This document shows, in pieces, positions 45,967-57,566 of a DNA stretch of 64,000 nt. Position 1 is the stretch's first letter. Every line of letters starts with the position of its first letter. Below the pieces are notes generated by a model. The model was not told the DNA's origin. It saw only the letters and a program-made list of their open reading frames with translations, and searched no databases. A program made the position numbers and the translations under genes. Source of the DNA: Anomaloglossus baeobatrachus (lineage: Eukaryota; Chordata; Amphibia; Anura; Aromobatidae); NCBI RefSeq assembly GCF_048569485.1, contig NC_134357.1, positions 61,261,281 through 61,325,280 of the forward strand, read 5' to 3'.

Positions 45967-48900
45967 TATTGGTGACACCACCGCTGCTCTGGACGTGGAT
46001 CCCGGGAGCGATGACTGGGAGCAGCCTGGATGTTAGTTCTCCCCTCCGTGGGTAGGGGGTTGGTTGTCCCGGGGCCCGGTGATGGGGTAGGGATGGATGG
46101 CAGGCGGGTTACGGGACCTGGCGAGGTGCAGGGTCGCGGGGGAAGCACTGTGCCGCACGGCACGGTGGTAGTCACTCAGCCAGTAATTCACACAGAGTCT
46201 CTGGTCAAACAAACGGCTGGATGGACGGGTCCCACAGACGGCTGCGATGTTTTTCCCCTGACCCCAGGTTGGTACTGTAAGTCCTTTCCTGCATCTTCCG
46301 TACGCTCCTCCTGCGCTCCGGTTTCCAGCTGGCTCCCCGGTTCGGTACCGGTGGGCCCCGCCCAGCCCCGGCTACCTATGGTTCAACCAGACTGTCTTCC
46401 CGGCTCTCGCAGACGGCCACTATCGTCTGCCTGACTGCTACTCGAGGGCCCTAGGCTCCAACCTAGGCCCCAATCTGCGTCTGCCTCTCTGCAGACCTCC
46501 TCTCTCTTCCTCTGCCAGGACTTGTCTGAACTTGTTTCCTGCCTCATGCCAGCTAAACTCCTCGGTGGGCGTGCCCATCTGCCTGACTCCGCCCACCTGG
46601 TGTGTCTGTCTGAACCCGAGGAAGAAATCAGGTCTCACTGGGGATGACTGCTGTGAACTGCTGGGGGTGGGGGTGTGTGTTGTTACCTGTGGCCCCTGGC
46701 TTGTCCAGGGCGCCCCATTTGTTTTACCGGAGACTTTGCATTCATCATTGGGTGAGTGAGTACCACCGTGCCGTGCGGCACCGCGCTGCCCCCACGACTC
46801 TTCACCTCACCAGGCCCCGTAACCTGCCTGCCATTCCTCCCTCATCGGGCCCCGGGGCAACCAACCCCCCTACCCACGGAGGGGAAAAACAACATCCAAG
46901 CTGCTCCCTGTCATCGCTCCCGGGATCCCCGTCCAGAGCAGCGGTGGTGTCACAACCTCACCACAACCGTGGGTGGCGTCACGGACAATATCCCTAAACC
47001 AAACCACCCCTTTCACTCACGGGCGAGGAGCGCCGCTCGAGTCCCCGGATCCTGCCCACCACTCGAGCCACCGAGCAGCAAGCGAAGCAGCAGCCGTGCC
47101 GGACCCGAGCGTGGTGAGCGCAGCGTCCCCTCCCCGCCCGTGACAACTTGGTGTCACGAACAGGATCTTACCGCTCTGCCGTCTGGTAGAGGTGCGCCTT
47201 GTGACCACCGGAGGTGTCCGGCCGAAAATTTTGAGAAGCCACCATTTTGGGCGCGAAAAGTCCCCGCTCGAGCGTCTCCGCGAGCAGTGGAGGCGCGAAA
47301 GCCGAAACCCCGCCCCTGTAGAGGAGGAGCCGGAAAAAGACTAAGGGGGACGGATGGCGTCTGGCCGCATGTAGCCCGCGGCTATAAAGGCAGGGACGCC
47401 AGGACTCTGCGGCCATATTGGGTTCCTGGAAAGCACCATTGTCGAGATGCACAGTCCAACCAACGACCCCGTAGTCCCCGCGCCAGGCACTGCGGCGTGG
47501 GTGAAGGTCCGGACTGCCCCGCTGAGTAACCGTCTGCAGACCCGCATGCAGCTTCACCTGGAGGAGTGGGAGGCCGACATGGCGGACGTGGTGGCTGCTA
47601 TGTGGAGATGCGAGGTGGAGGAAGATTTGGAGGAGCGGGTAAGGGACCCACGCCCCTGTATTCTTGAGGGATCGGCCACTGCGGCTGGGGGGCCCGGCCT
47701 GCACCCGCTCACCCTGCCGCCTCCCCCGCTACCCGCGTTAGTCGCTGCCGCCCCGCCACTAAGCCCGCTACCCGTCCAACCGGTAGCGGTACCCTGCCCG
47801 TCCGCCCGAGCGGACCGACCGGCTGTAGACACTCGGGGCCTCCCTGAACCGCTCCTTTGGGGGCCGCCGAGGCCGCGGCCCCTTAACGAAGATGTATCAG
47901 AGGCCCTGGCAGGGGTCGCGCCAGGCTCCGTGCCCGAGCCCGGGACCGCGGCGTGGATGAAAGCCAGAGTAATTTAATTCAACCAACGCCAACAGAATCA
48001 GATATACCTCATGATGGAGCAGTGGACCAATGAGGTGGAAACGCTGGTTGCGACTGTCCCGATGTATGAGATGGGAGCCGACGTGCCGGAGCCGACGAGT
48101 GACCCATGCCTCCATGTCCCACAAGGACCGGCCAATGCGGCTGGGGGGCCCGGTCCGGTCTCGGCCCTCGTATCGTCCCTGCCATCGCCCATGGGGCGCC
48201 TCAGTGTTGACCGACCTGACCTGCTGCCCCGTGCTACAACAGTAGAACCTGGCGTGCTGAGTGCCGGAAACCCAGAGCCTGTGGCAGCTGGCGGCAACCC
48301 GCCTGGCGCAGGGACAAATGATAATGACTCCGGCCCCGGCGCCGAGCCCACCTCTGAGTCCGAGAAGGCAAGTGAGCGTCTCCGCTACGAAGGATGACCG
48401 GTGGTTTTCTATAGCCCGCGCACCGGTGGAAATGGATACCGGGCACCCCTCTCCCAACAGGCCTGTCACTGCATGTTCGAAATGTTGGTAGCAGGGGATG
48501 AGGCCACCTCCGCGAAAGAGTCAGAGTGATGGCAGCAGAGCCCCGCTGAAGTTGTCCCCGTTGGGACCACCAGTACCGTTAAAAGTTTGAATGATAAGAT
48601 TGAATCACCTGAAGAAGTTATCTGATTGGAACCGTGATTGAACCGGCCGTTGCCGGCAACTAGTCCCCTTAGGGACTGTCTGCAACCGTTGCGTAAGGAA
48701 CTTCTTACGAACAAGCCCGAGAACTTGCAGGGCAACCACAAACTTGTGGAATGTAAATAATTGTTGGCTTAAACTGTTACCGCCTCCGGAGAGGCTGATT
48801 TGGGAGGATGGGCCTGGAGGAAATGGATGGCACAGGCCCGCCAATACCGTAACCGGTGGCGATCCTCCGGGGGTCAGGGGTCCCCCATGGACGTGGGTCC

Positions 48901-50353
48901 CCTGAAAGAGACCGTACCCGCTCGGGCAGCCTGGTGATGGACTGGGGCAAGGGGTGCTGCCCACTTTTTAGGGGCAGCATTAGGGCCAGGTTGTTTGGGT
49001 GGGAGAAGAGCGGAAGCCGTACCGTTGTAAAATGTTTGTGATTTTTACATGTTTTTACCGTTTTCTATCTTTTGCAGTTAACAAAAATAAAACCGGTGAT
49101 GGACGGGCAGCCCGCGGACGGAATTCATTTTACTAAGGGGGAATGTGGCGCCCTGGACAAGCCAGGACGTCACAGGTACTGCAACAACACACCCCACACC
49201 CCGGCTAGGCACACCAAAGTCAGACAAAAATCCTTGTTGCCTCCCTCCAGGGGCTGATGTCCACACCAGGGGGTGGAGCCAGGCGGTTGGCCCCACCCAC
49301 CGAGGAGTTCACAGTCCTGGAGGCGGGAAAAGGAAGTCAGCGCAGAGGAGTAGTGGAGTGGAGTGGAGAGGAGTAGTGGAGAGAAGAGAGTAGAGGGTGA
49401 AGAGTAAAGTGGTAGTGGAGCAGACTGACCGTGTCCGGGTGCGTGGCCCGGGCACATACAGCAAGGTTGGCAGACGGTGGTGACCGTCTGCAGGAGAGGC
49501 TGATTGACGTGAACCGTAAGGACCGGGGACGGGCGGTGGCCCGCCGGTACCGGATTGGGGAGCGAAGAGAAGCCAGCACCATTTGGCAGGGCCTACGGAC
49601 CCCGACCAGGCTTGGAGTCGCCGTAAAACTAGTCAAATCTTTTAGCGAAGGGAACCTCCGGGGTTTCCCAGCAGTCAAGACCCGATTGAAGGCAACCGCT
49701 CAAACCGTGAAGGGAAATACAGTCACCGCCAAGGCTACAGTTCCCAGGGCCAGAGCTTGTGGGCAAAAGGGGCTCCCTCAGCCTCCATCCAAGCTGGGGA
49801 GCGGGTTACCAGTGGGAAGCCACCAGAACCGAGAACATAACACAGGTGCTGGGAAAGGCAGTCACCGCCAACCTACCGGGAGAAGAACCACCGCAGTCAT
49901 CTGTGGGACCTGTCCATCCAGCCGTTTGTTTTACCGGAGACTTTGCATTCATCATTGGCTGAGTGAGTACCACCGTGCCATGCGGCACCGTGCTGCCCCC
50001 GCGACCCTGCACCTCACCAGGCCCCGTAACCCGCCTGCCATTCCTCCCTTACCGGGCCCTGGGACAACCAACCCCCTTACCCACAGAGGGGAAAAACAAC
50101 ATCCAAGCTGCTCCCTGTCATCGCTCCCGGGATCCCCGTCCAGAGCAGCGGTGGTGTCACAACCTCACCACAACCGTGGGTGGCGTCACGGACAATATCC
50201 CTAAACCAAACCACCCCTTTCACTCACGGGCGAAGAGCGCCGATCGAGTCCCCGGATCCGGCCCACCGCTCGAGCAAACGAGCAGCAAGCGAAGCAGCAG
50301 CCATGCCGGACCCGAGCGTGGTGAGCGCAGCGTCCCCTCCTCCGCCCGTGACA
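45967..50353 (+). mobile_element. LTR element, partial 5' end, interior and 3' LTR
   Basis: Solo-LTR remainder to 46717, 5' LTR remainder to 47145, interior 47146-49143, 3' LTR 49144-50353. Nearly identical to 24164-28550. Confidence 0.82.
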
Positions 50354-51386
50354 TGTGTGTGTGTATATGTGTGTGTGCAGTGGCGTAACTACCGCGGTCG
50401 CAGCGGTCACGATCGCGACCGGGCCCGGGAGGTTAGGGGCCCGGCGGCCGCCAGGCAGATCAGCAGCCAGCTCCTGTCAGTGTGAGAGGAGCTGCGCTGA
50501 TCTGTCACAGACCTCGCGGCCGCTATTTGACCCGCTGCCGCCGCCGACACCGGGCCCCCCTGCCTGATGTCAGCGGCGGCACCGGGGCCCCCTGCCTGGT
50601 GTCAGCGGCTGCAGCGTCTCCCCCGTCACCGCGCAAAGTAATGATGAAGCATAGCGCGGCCGGTGCCGCGCTATGCATCACCATTCTCCCCCTGTACGAT
50701 GACGTCACTCCCGAGCGACTGCTGTGCTGAGTGCACAGAGTGCAGGACAGGAGGACGTCGACCGCAGCACCGGGAGAACGAGCAGCGGGGAAGACAGCAG
50801 CGGTGGAAGGAAGAGAGAAGGTGAGTACTTGATTTTTTTTTAATATAAGTGAGTAAACGGTGGCCAGAGGCTTGGGAAGGCAGTTCTGGGGAAGCTGCAT
50901 TATTGTATATGGAAGCCTGGAAAGGCTGCTTTATACATGGAGGTCTGAGGAGGCTGCATTATATGTGGAGGTCTGGGGTAGCTGCATTATTATACATGGA
51001 GGCCTGGAGAGGCTGCTTTATACATGGAGGTCTGAGGAGGCTGCATTATATGTGGAGGCCTGGAGAGGCTGCTTTATACATGGAGGTCTGAGGAGGCTGC
51101 ATTATATATGGAGGCCTAGAGAGGCTGCTTTATACATGGAGGCCTGTAGAGACTGCTTTATACATGGAGGTCTGGGGAGGCTGCATTATATATGGAGGTC
51201 TGGGGTGGCTGCATTATTATACATGGAGGCCTGGAGAAGCTGGCTGCTACATTATACATGGAGGCCTGAGGAGGCTGGCTGCATTATTATACATGGAGGC
51301 CTGGAGACGCTGGCTGCATTATTATATATGGAGGTCTGGGGGGGCTGCATAATACAAAATGAAGGACACCTTACACATGGAATATA

Positions 51387-53038
51387 CAGTTAGGTCCAGA
51401 AATATTTGGACAGTGACACAAGTTTTGTTATTTTAGCTGTTTACAAAAACATGTTCAGAAATACAATTATATATATAATATGGGCTGAAAGTGCACACTC
51501 CCAGCTGCAATATGAGAGTTTTCACATCCAAATCGGAGAAAGGGTTTAGGAATCATAGCTCTGTAATGCATAGCCTCCTCTTTTTCAAGGGACCAAAAGT
51601 AATTGGACAAGGGACTCTAAGGGCTGCAATTAACTCTGAAGGCGTCTCCCTCGTTAACCTGTAATCAATGAAGTAGTTAAAAGGTCTGGGGTTGATTACA
51701 GGTGTGTGGTTTTGCATTTGGAAGTTGTTGCTGTGACCAGACAACATGCGGTCTAAGGAACTCTCAATTGAGGTGAAGCAGAACATCCTGAGGCTGAAAA
51801 AAAAGAAAAAATCCATCAGAGAGATAGCAGACATGCTTTGAGTAGCAAAATCAACAGTCGGGTACATTCTGAGAAAAAAGGAATTGACTGGTGAGCTTGG
51901 GAACTCAAAAAGGCCTGGGCGTCCACGGATGACAACAGTGGTGGATGATCGCCGCATACTTTCTTTGGTGAAGAAGAACCCGTTCACAACATCAACTGAA
52001 GTCCAGAACACTCTCATTGAAGTAGGTGTATCTGTCTCTAAGTCAATAGTAAAGAGAAGACTCCATGAAAGTAAATACAAAGGGTTCACATCTAGATGCA
52101 AACCATTCATCAATTCCAAAAATAGACAGGCCAGAGTTAAATTTGCTGAAAAACACCTCATGAAGCCAGCTCAGTTCTGGAAAAGTATTTTATGGACAGA
52201 TGAGACAAAGATCAACCTGTACCAGAATGATGGGAAGAAAAAAGTTTGGAGAAGAAAGGGAACGGCACATGATCCAAGGCACACCACATCCTCTGTAAAA
52301 CATGGTGGAGGCAACGTGATGGCATGGGCATGCATGGCTTTCAATGGCACTGGGTCACTTGTGTTTATTGATGACATAACAGCAGACAAGAGTAGCCGGA
52401 TGAATTCTGAAGTGTACCGGGATATACTTTCAGCCCAGATTCAGCCAAATGCCGCGAAGTTGATCGGACGGCGCTTCATAGTACAGATGGACAATGACCC
52501 CAAGCATACAGCCAAAGCTACCCAGGAGTTCATGAGTGCAAAAAAGTGGAACCTTCTGCAATGGCCAAGTCAATCACCAGATCTTAACCCAATTGAGCAT
52601 GCATTTCACTTGCTCAAATCCAGACTTAAGACGGAAAGACCCACAAACAAGCAAGACCTGAAGGCTGCGGCTGTAAAGGCCTGGCAAAGCATTAAGAAGG
52701 AGGAAACCCAGCGTTTGGTGATGTCCATGGGTTCCAGACTTAAGGCAGTGATTGCCTCCAAAGGATTCGCAACAAAATATTGAAAATAAAAATATTTTGT
52801 TTGGGTTTGGTTTATTTGTCCAATTACTTTTGACCTCCTAAAATGTGGAGTGTTTGTAAAGAAATGTGTACAATTCCTACAATTTCTATCAGATATTTTT
52901 GTTCAAACCTTCAAATTAAACGTTACAATCTGCACTTGAATTCTGTTGTAGAGGTTTCATTTCAAATCCAATGTGGTGGCATGCAGAGCCCAACTCGCGA
53001 AAATTGTGTCACTGTCCAAATATTTCTGGACGCAACTG
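51387..53038 (+). mobile_element. Tc1/mariner element, copy 4
   Basis: Complete copy at the same minisatellite site, TA on both sides. Same small differences from copy 2 as copy 3 has, so copies 3 and 4 are the closer pair. Confidence 0.92.
51746..52783 (+). pseudogene. Tc1/mariner transposase with one in-frame TGA (copy 4)
   Basis: Same 345-codon frame with TGA at codon 32 (51839-51841) and an open 299-codon remainder from 51884. Translation is the same as in copies 2 and 3. Confidence 0.9.
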
Positions 53039-53040
53039 TA

Positions 53041-53480
53041 GGGGTGCCTTATGCATGGAGGAGTATGGGGCTGCATAATGCAATATGAAGTTTTATGGGG
53101 TTGTGTTATAATACATATAGGACTATGGGGGCTACATTATAATATATGGAGGACTATGGAGGCTACCTTATACATGGACTATGGGGGTGCATTATAAAAC
53201 ATTGGGGACTATGTGGTGCAGTATAATACATGGAGAACTATGGGGTGAAATATAATACATAGAGAACTATGAGAAATTCAAGATAATAATTGAAGGGCTA
53301 CTTTATACATGGAGGATTATGGGGGTGCATTATAATATATGGAGGACTATGTGGTGCAGTATTATATATTGAGTACTATGGGGTGAATTATAATGCATGG
53401 AGAACTATGGGAAATGCATTATAATAGATGGAGGACTATGGAAGTGTATTCTAATATATGAAGGGTTATGTGGGACCCTT
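53041..53480. repeat. Minisatellite, right part of hAT-like copy 3
   Basis: Degenerate ~31-bp units (TATGGGGGTGCATTATAA and TACATGGAGGACTATG) following the Tc1 insertion. Corresponds to 6830-7090. Confidence 0.8.
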
Positions 53481-53991
53481 TATACTATTTGGAAGGCTAT
53501 GTGGGTGCCATTATTGTATTTGGAGAACTATATACAAGGGGGGACAAAGATACAAGCAGGGGATGGGAATGTTTTGTGCTGAGGGAAAAAGGCTCTTTTC
53601 CCTCAGCACCCAGCTTTCCCATGCTCTGCTATACATCTTCTCTCAGCACCCAGCTTTCCCATGCTCTGCTATACATCATGTCTCAGCACCCAGCTTTCCC
53701 ATGCTCTGATATAGGAAAGCTGGGTGCTGAGGGAAAGATGTATAGCAGAGCATGGGGAAGCAGTGTGCCGAGGACAAGATGGGTATCAGAAAATAGGAAA
53801 GCTGGGTGCTGATAGAGGGATTTCAGATCATGGGAAATCTGGGTGCTGTGGGTAAGAGCCAAGTGTCAGCATCATTATCCTGTACCCCGAGTGTCAGTGT
53901 CATTATCCTGTACCCTAAATGTTGATGTACGTGGAGGGGGGGCCCAGGTCTGAACTTTGCACCGGGGCCCATCAAACTCTAGTTACGCCCC

Positions 53992-53993
<2 letters not shown>

Positions 53994-54063
<70 letters not shown>

Positions 54064-54112
54064 TGAGTGTGTATGTGTGTGTATATATATATATATGTGT
54101 GTATGTTTTTCT
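53994..54112. repeat. (TG)n/(TA)n microsatellite
   Basis: Mixed TG and TA dinucleotide runs; the right-hand remainder of the microsatellite targeted at 23111-23170. Confidence 0.9.
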
Positions 54113-54534
54113 GAAATCTCATACACTCTGCTGGAATTGGAAAAAGATGTAAAAGCGGATTTCTGCATTAGAGTTATCTATTAAATCACAAGAACATCCC
54201 CAATTATGGCCATATTTTTATAATATTAAATTGTCATCATTTCCCGGTAATACACTCACATTACATGAATTTATTAAAAAAAAAAAATAAATAGATGCAA
54301 GTGCTTCTTTAACCTAAAGAAATGGGGTTAATCTGCAGGTAATAGCTTTCTAAAGCTGCCCAGCCCACTGTACTGAAAGCCTTGCTACAGTCAGGGAATA
54401 TAATAGGCGCGGCTTTAGTCACTGTTCAGTACATAGTGACCTCAGCCCTGACACTTAAATGCTGTTCATGATTTTGAGCCCAGTACTTGGGGGAATACAA
54501 CATGAGCCCAACAATTGTCTAGACATTTATCTAT
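54113..54534. other. No gene seen
   Basis: AT-rich intronic sequence without coding signal or recognised repeat. Confidence 0.5.
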
Positions 54535-54725
54535 GTACAGTTTGCAGCGCTGGGGTCCTGGGTTCAAATCCCACCAAGGACAATATAAGGAGTTTGTATG
54601 TTCTCCCTGTGTTTGCGTGAGTTTCCTCCTACACTCCAAAGACATATGGATAGGGAATTTAGATTGTGAGCCGCGATGTGGAATTAATGGCGCTATAGAA
54701 GTGAGTAAATATTATTACTACTACA
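54535..54725 (+). mobile_element. tRNA-derived SINE, 5'-truncated
   Basis: Contains a clear pol III B box (GGTTCAAATCC, 54561-54571) in the context GCGCTGGGGTCCTGG, then a conserved body (GGAGTTTGTATGTTCTCCCTG, GTTTCCTCCTACACTCCAAA, GGGAATTTAGATTGTGAGCC) and a tail GGCGCTATAGAAGTGAGTAA leading to a TTATTACTAC microsatellite. This is a SINE type common in frogs and fish. The A box is missing, so the head is truncated or decayed. Not transcribed as a tRNA. Confidence 0.85.
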
Positions 54726-54726
54726 T

Positions 54727-54978
54727 GTATTAAAAACTCTGCTTTTCAAAGAAGGAACATGTCAATTGTTTTTGCCATTTGGGTTTTGAACTGCAAAGCA
54801 GAGTTTTTGCCAACATTTCTGCCACAAAAAGGCTGCATTTTGAACAGCATAGTGTGCACAAGAAACCCAAATTCCCATAGACTTTGCTTGAAAAGCAGAA
54901 CACAACCATTTTAGCATTAAACGCTGCAGTTGAAAAAGCAGCAAAAAAGCAGGTAAAAAGCAACGTGCGGACATACCC
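54727..54978. mobile_element. MITE fragment, family D
   Basis: Matches, in reverse, the left part of 55903-56668 (GCAGCGTTTAATGCCAAAAT and TTTGCCACAA segments) and ends GTGCGGACATACCC before TAA. The other end is missing. Confidence 0.65.
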
Positions 54979-54981
54979 TAA

Positions 54982-55757
54982 GGCTAAGAATGCACTTTAC
55001 GTTCTCCTACTTGCAGTTCAGAACGCACGTTTTTGGCTTAATTGATTTGCCTAAAGTTGCCATTTTTAGAACTTTAGCGCTGAAAAAGCATGCGTATTTA
55101 CCGCGTTTTTGATGCATTTTCAGTGCTTTTTCACCTGCGTTTTGACAGATGCGTTTTGAACATCAAGACACTGCCTAATAAAGTTTAAACTGTCAAACAC
55201 AATGAAAAAAGAGGAAAAAAAAGGATCAGATCTTTATTAATGGGAAAAATAATGAAAATAGATATATTTCATAAAATTATAGCGGTAATATACATTTTAT
55301 CGCTAAAATAGCAATAAATGCATATTTTTCTTAAATTTAATTGTCGGATTATGTGTGTGTGTAAAGGGACATATCAAATCATTATTTTGATGTCCAAAAA
55401 GCATGCGTTTTGGAATTCCAAAACGCATGTTTTCTGCACATAAAAAGCAGGTAAAACGCAGGAATTTGAAGGAATCTTGGTTTTTGCCATTTCTCATTGA
55501 CTTCAATGTTAGCAAAACGCACCCAAAATGGCAAAAACAACTGACATGCTGCTTCTTTGAACGCATGGTTTTTGCCACAAAATATGCAAATTAAACGCAG
55601 CGTTTAGAAATGCAAAGTGCGGTCTGAAAATCACCATTTTCCATAGACTTTGCTGGAAAATCAAAACACATGCCTTTTAGCATGAAAAAGGTGCTTCTCA
55701 AAACGGACCAAAAAAGCAGCAGAAACGCAGGTGGAAACGCAAAGTGCGGTCTTAGTC
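54982..55757. mobile_element. MITE, family D relative
   Basis: Ends GGCTAAGAATGCACTTTACG and, on the other strand, GACTAAGACCGCACTTTGCG; TAA left, TTA right. The interior has CATGCGTTTTGGAATTCCAAAACGCATG-type palindromes and an ATTAATTTAATTGTCGGA-like core also seen at 56290 and 63905. Non-coding. Confidence 0.7.
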
Positions 55758-55902
55758 TTAAAGTATAGATTGAGCCTCCACCATATACTGTAGGCTAGGT
55801 GCACAAGGTCAACTTTTCTTTAGTACCATTACCTAGGAGAAAAAAAAAAATTACCACCACAGGTGTCAGCAGATTCCTCTATACTTAGCTGAATCTGTCT
55901 GA

Positions 55903-56668
55903 GGCTATGTCCGCACGTTGCTTTTTACCTGCTTTTTTAACTGCAGCGTTTAATGCCAAAATGGATGTGTTCTGCTTTTCAAGCAAAGTCTATGGGAATT
56001 TGGGTTTCTTGTGCCCACTATGCAGTTCAAACTGCAGCCTTTTTGTGGCAGAAATTTGGGCAAAAACTCAGCTTTGCAGTTCAAAACGCAAATGGCAAAA
56101 ACAATGCGCTCAAAGAAGCAGCATGTCAACTGTTTTTGCCATTTGGGCTGCGTTTTGCTAACATTGAAGTCAATGAGAAGTTGTAAAAAGCAAGCAACAT
56201 CACAATTCCAGCGTTTTACATGCTTTTTGGCTGCAGAAAACATGCGTTTTGGACATCAAAATAATGGAATGATATGTTCCTTTACACACACACATAGTCC
56301 AACAATTAAATTAATGAAAGATATTAATTTATTGGAATTATAGCGATAAATGGTATAAAACCGCTATAATTATATTAAATATAACTATTTTTGTTATGAT
56401 TTAAATAATTATATTTTCATTTTTCCCCCTTTTTTCATAGTGTTTGTATGTCAAAACTTTATTTAGTAGTGCCTTTGTAATGAAAATGCATCTGACTTTA
56501 AGCAATGGAAAAGCAGGTAAAAAGCGCTAAAAACGCGGATAAAACGCGGTAAAAACGCACGCGTATTTACCGCAATTTTGTGGTCAAAAGCAACTTTGGC
56601 AAAAGCAATTTCTGCCAGAGGATGCGTTTAGAACTGCAACTAGGACGACGCAAAGTGCGGACATAGCC
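55903..56668. mobile_element. MITE, family D, with good terminal repeats
   Basis: Ends GGCTATGTCCGCACGTTGC and GGCTATGTCCGCACTTTGC (opposite strand), followed by TAA on the right and TGA on the left. Interior AT-rich with multiple GCAGCAT/AACGCA motifs. The apparent ORFs across it are compositional. Confidence 0.75.
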
Positions 56669-56905
56669 TAAGAAATATATTTAGCCAAGACACTCGGGGT
56701 CAGGAAAGGTGCATTGTGATGTGACATGGGACTGAATTACATGAGTGTGTGAAAGAATCCATTAGTGTTATGGAACGTTTGATACAAAAGTATCAAATAT
56801 TATCCAATGTGAGTATAAAACATCTAGACAATAAGTACAGAACAATCAATACAGGCACAATTACCCAGATGAAAAGAGAGGGCAGTCAGCTCACCAGTCC
56901 ATTGT

Positions 56906-57214
56906 GGCCCTGTGCCCACTCTGCGTATTTTGACGCGGATTTTGATGCAGCTTTTCAGAAATCTGCATGTCCATTGTGAAGCCAGCAAAGTCTATGAGAA
57001 TTCAGGAGTGCTCTGCCCACGTTGAGTATTTTTCCCTGGTGTATTTGGTGCAGATTTCTTTTTTTTCTGCACCAAATCTGCACCAAATATGCAAGGGGAA
57101 AATAAGCAACGTGGGCGCAGCACTTCTGAATTCTCATACACTTTGCTGGCTTCACAATGGACATGCAGATTTTTGAAAATACATGTCAAAACTACACAGT
57201 GTGGGCACTGGCCC
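56906..57214. mobile_element. Fold-back MITE, ~310 bp
   Basis: Ends GGCCCTGTGCCCACTCTGCG and GGGCCAGTGCCCACACTGTG (opposite strand), then TAA. Most of the element is one inverted repeat around a centre near 57065 (TTTGGTGCAGATT / AATCTGCACCAAA). Confidence 0.75.
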
Positions 57215-57302
57215 TAAGTGTTTGAATGGATAATACAGCCAAGGGTGCGGTACACAGGGGAAGTATTCCAGAGGAGAAGAAAAAAAATCCAGCTCCCGCA
57301 AT

Positions 57303-57394
57303 AATAGTATGGAATGGCATTCCGGACTTCTTGCATTAAAAACATTTTTCATTTCAACCATTAAAAAGAAAAAAAAAATAATAATAATAATAAA

Positions 57395-57434
<40 letters not shown>

Positions 57435-57535
57435 GAATCACTGACCTACACGTTTTGACCAGCGATTCTTAGTTTTTTTTTATTTTTAATGGTTGAAATA
57501 AAAAAAGTTTTTAAATATAGGAAGTCCAGAATGAA
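57303..57535. repeat. Fold-back repeat with (TA)n core, beside Ventx exon 1
   Basis: Arms CCGGACTTCTTGCATTAAAA...CATTTCAACCATTAAAAA and the near-complement TTTTTAATGGTTGAAATAAA...GGAAGTCCAGA, separated by A-rich sequence and a TA microsatellite (57398-57431). It lies within 35 bp of the exon 1 donor, inside intron 1. Confidence 0.75.
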
Positions 57536-57566
57536 GGTAATAACTTAAGTAATAGTTGAGCCTTAC

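Larger units (their letters stand above)
45967..53179. repeat. Tandem segmental duplication, unit copy 3 (7,213 bp)
   Basis: Begins at the same breakpoint as copy 2 inside the antisense solo LTR and continues past the unit end into the hAT-like right half and its true terminus. It therefore represents the right-hand original flank of the block. Confidence 0.85.
50378..53993 (+). mobile_element. hAT-like element, copy 3, both ends present
   Basis: Left end CAGTGGCGTAACTACCGCGG, right end CTCTAGTTACGCCCCTG; 14-bp terminal inverted repeat CAGKGGCGTAACTA. Both flanks read TGTGTGTG, which fits an 8-bp duplication but is uninformative within a TG repeat. Order: GC-rich leader with a CATAGCGCGGC/GCCGCGCTATG palindrome at ~50650-50677, minisatellite (50878-51383), Tc1, second minisatellite (53041-53460), inverted CTCAGCACCCAGCTT block, right terminus. 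No transposase. This is the best copy for defining the family: about 1.96 kb once the Tc1 is removed. Confidence 0.75.
19117..57566 (-). other. Ventx intron 1, ~38.4 kb as assembled
   Basis: Donor CAAG|GTAAGG at 57566 and acceptor with long T-run and CAG at 19117. The phase is 1 on both sides, giving G|GC Gly. Known Ventx genes are compact. Here the intron holds fold-back repeats, MITEs, an LTR element, a hAT-like element and a tandem duplication series carrying three Tc1 copies. No other host exon was recognised inside it. Its true length depends on the correctness of the tandem block and on the 200-N gap. Confidence 0.8.

Noticed and set aside
54555-54580. tRNA gene suggested by the GGTTCAAATCC B box
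   Set aside because: No A box, anticodon stem or acceptor pairing; the context is a tRNA-derived SINE.
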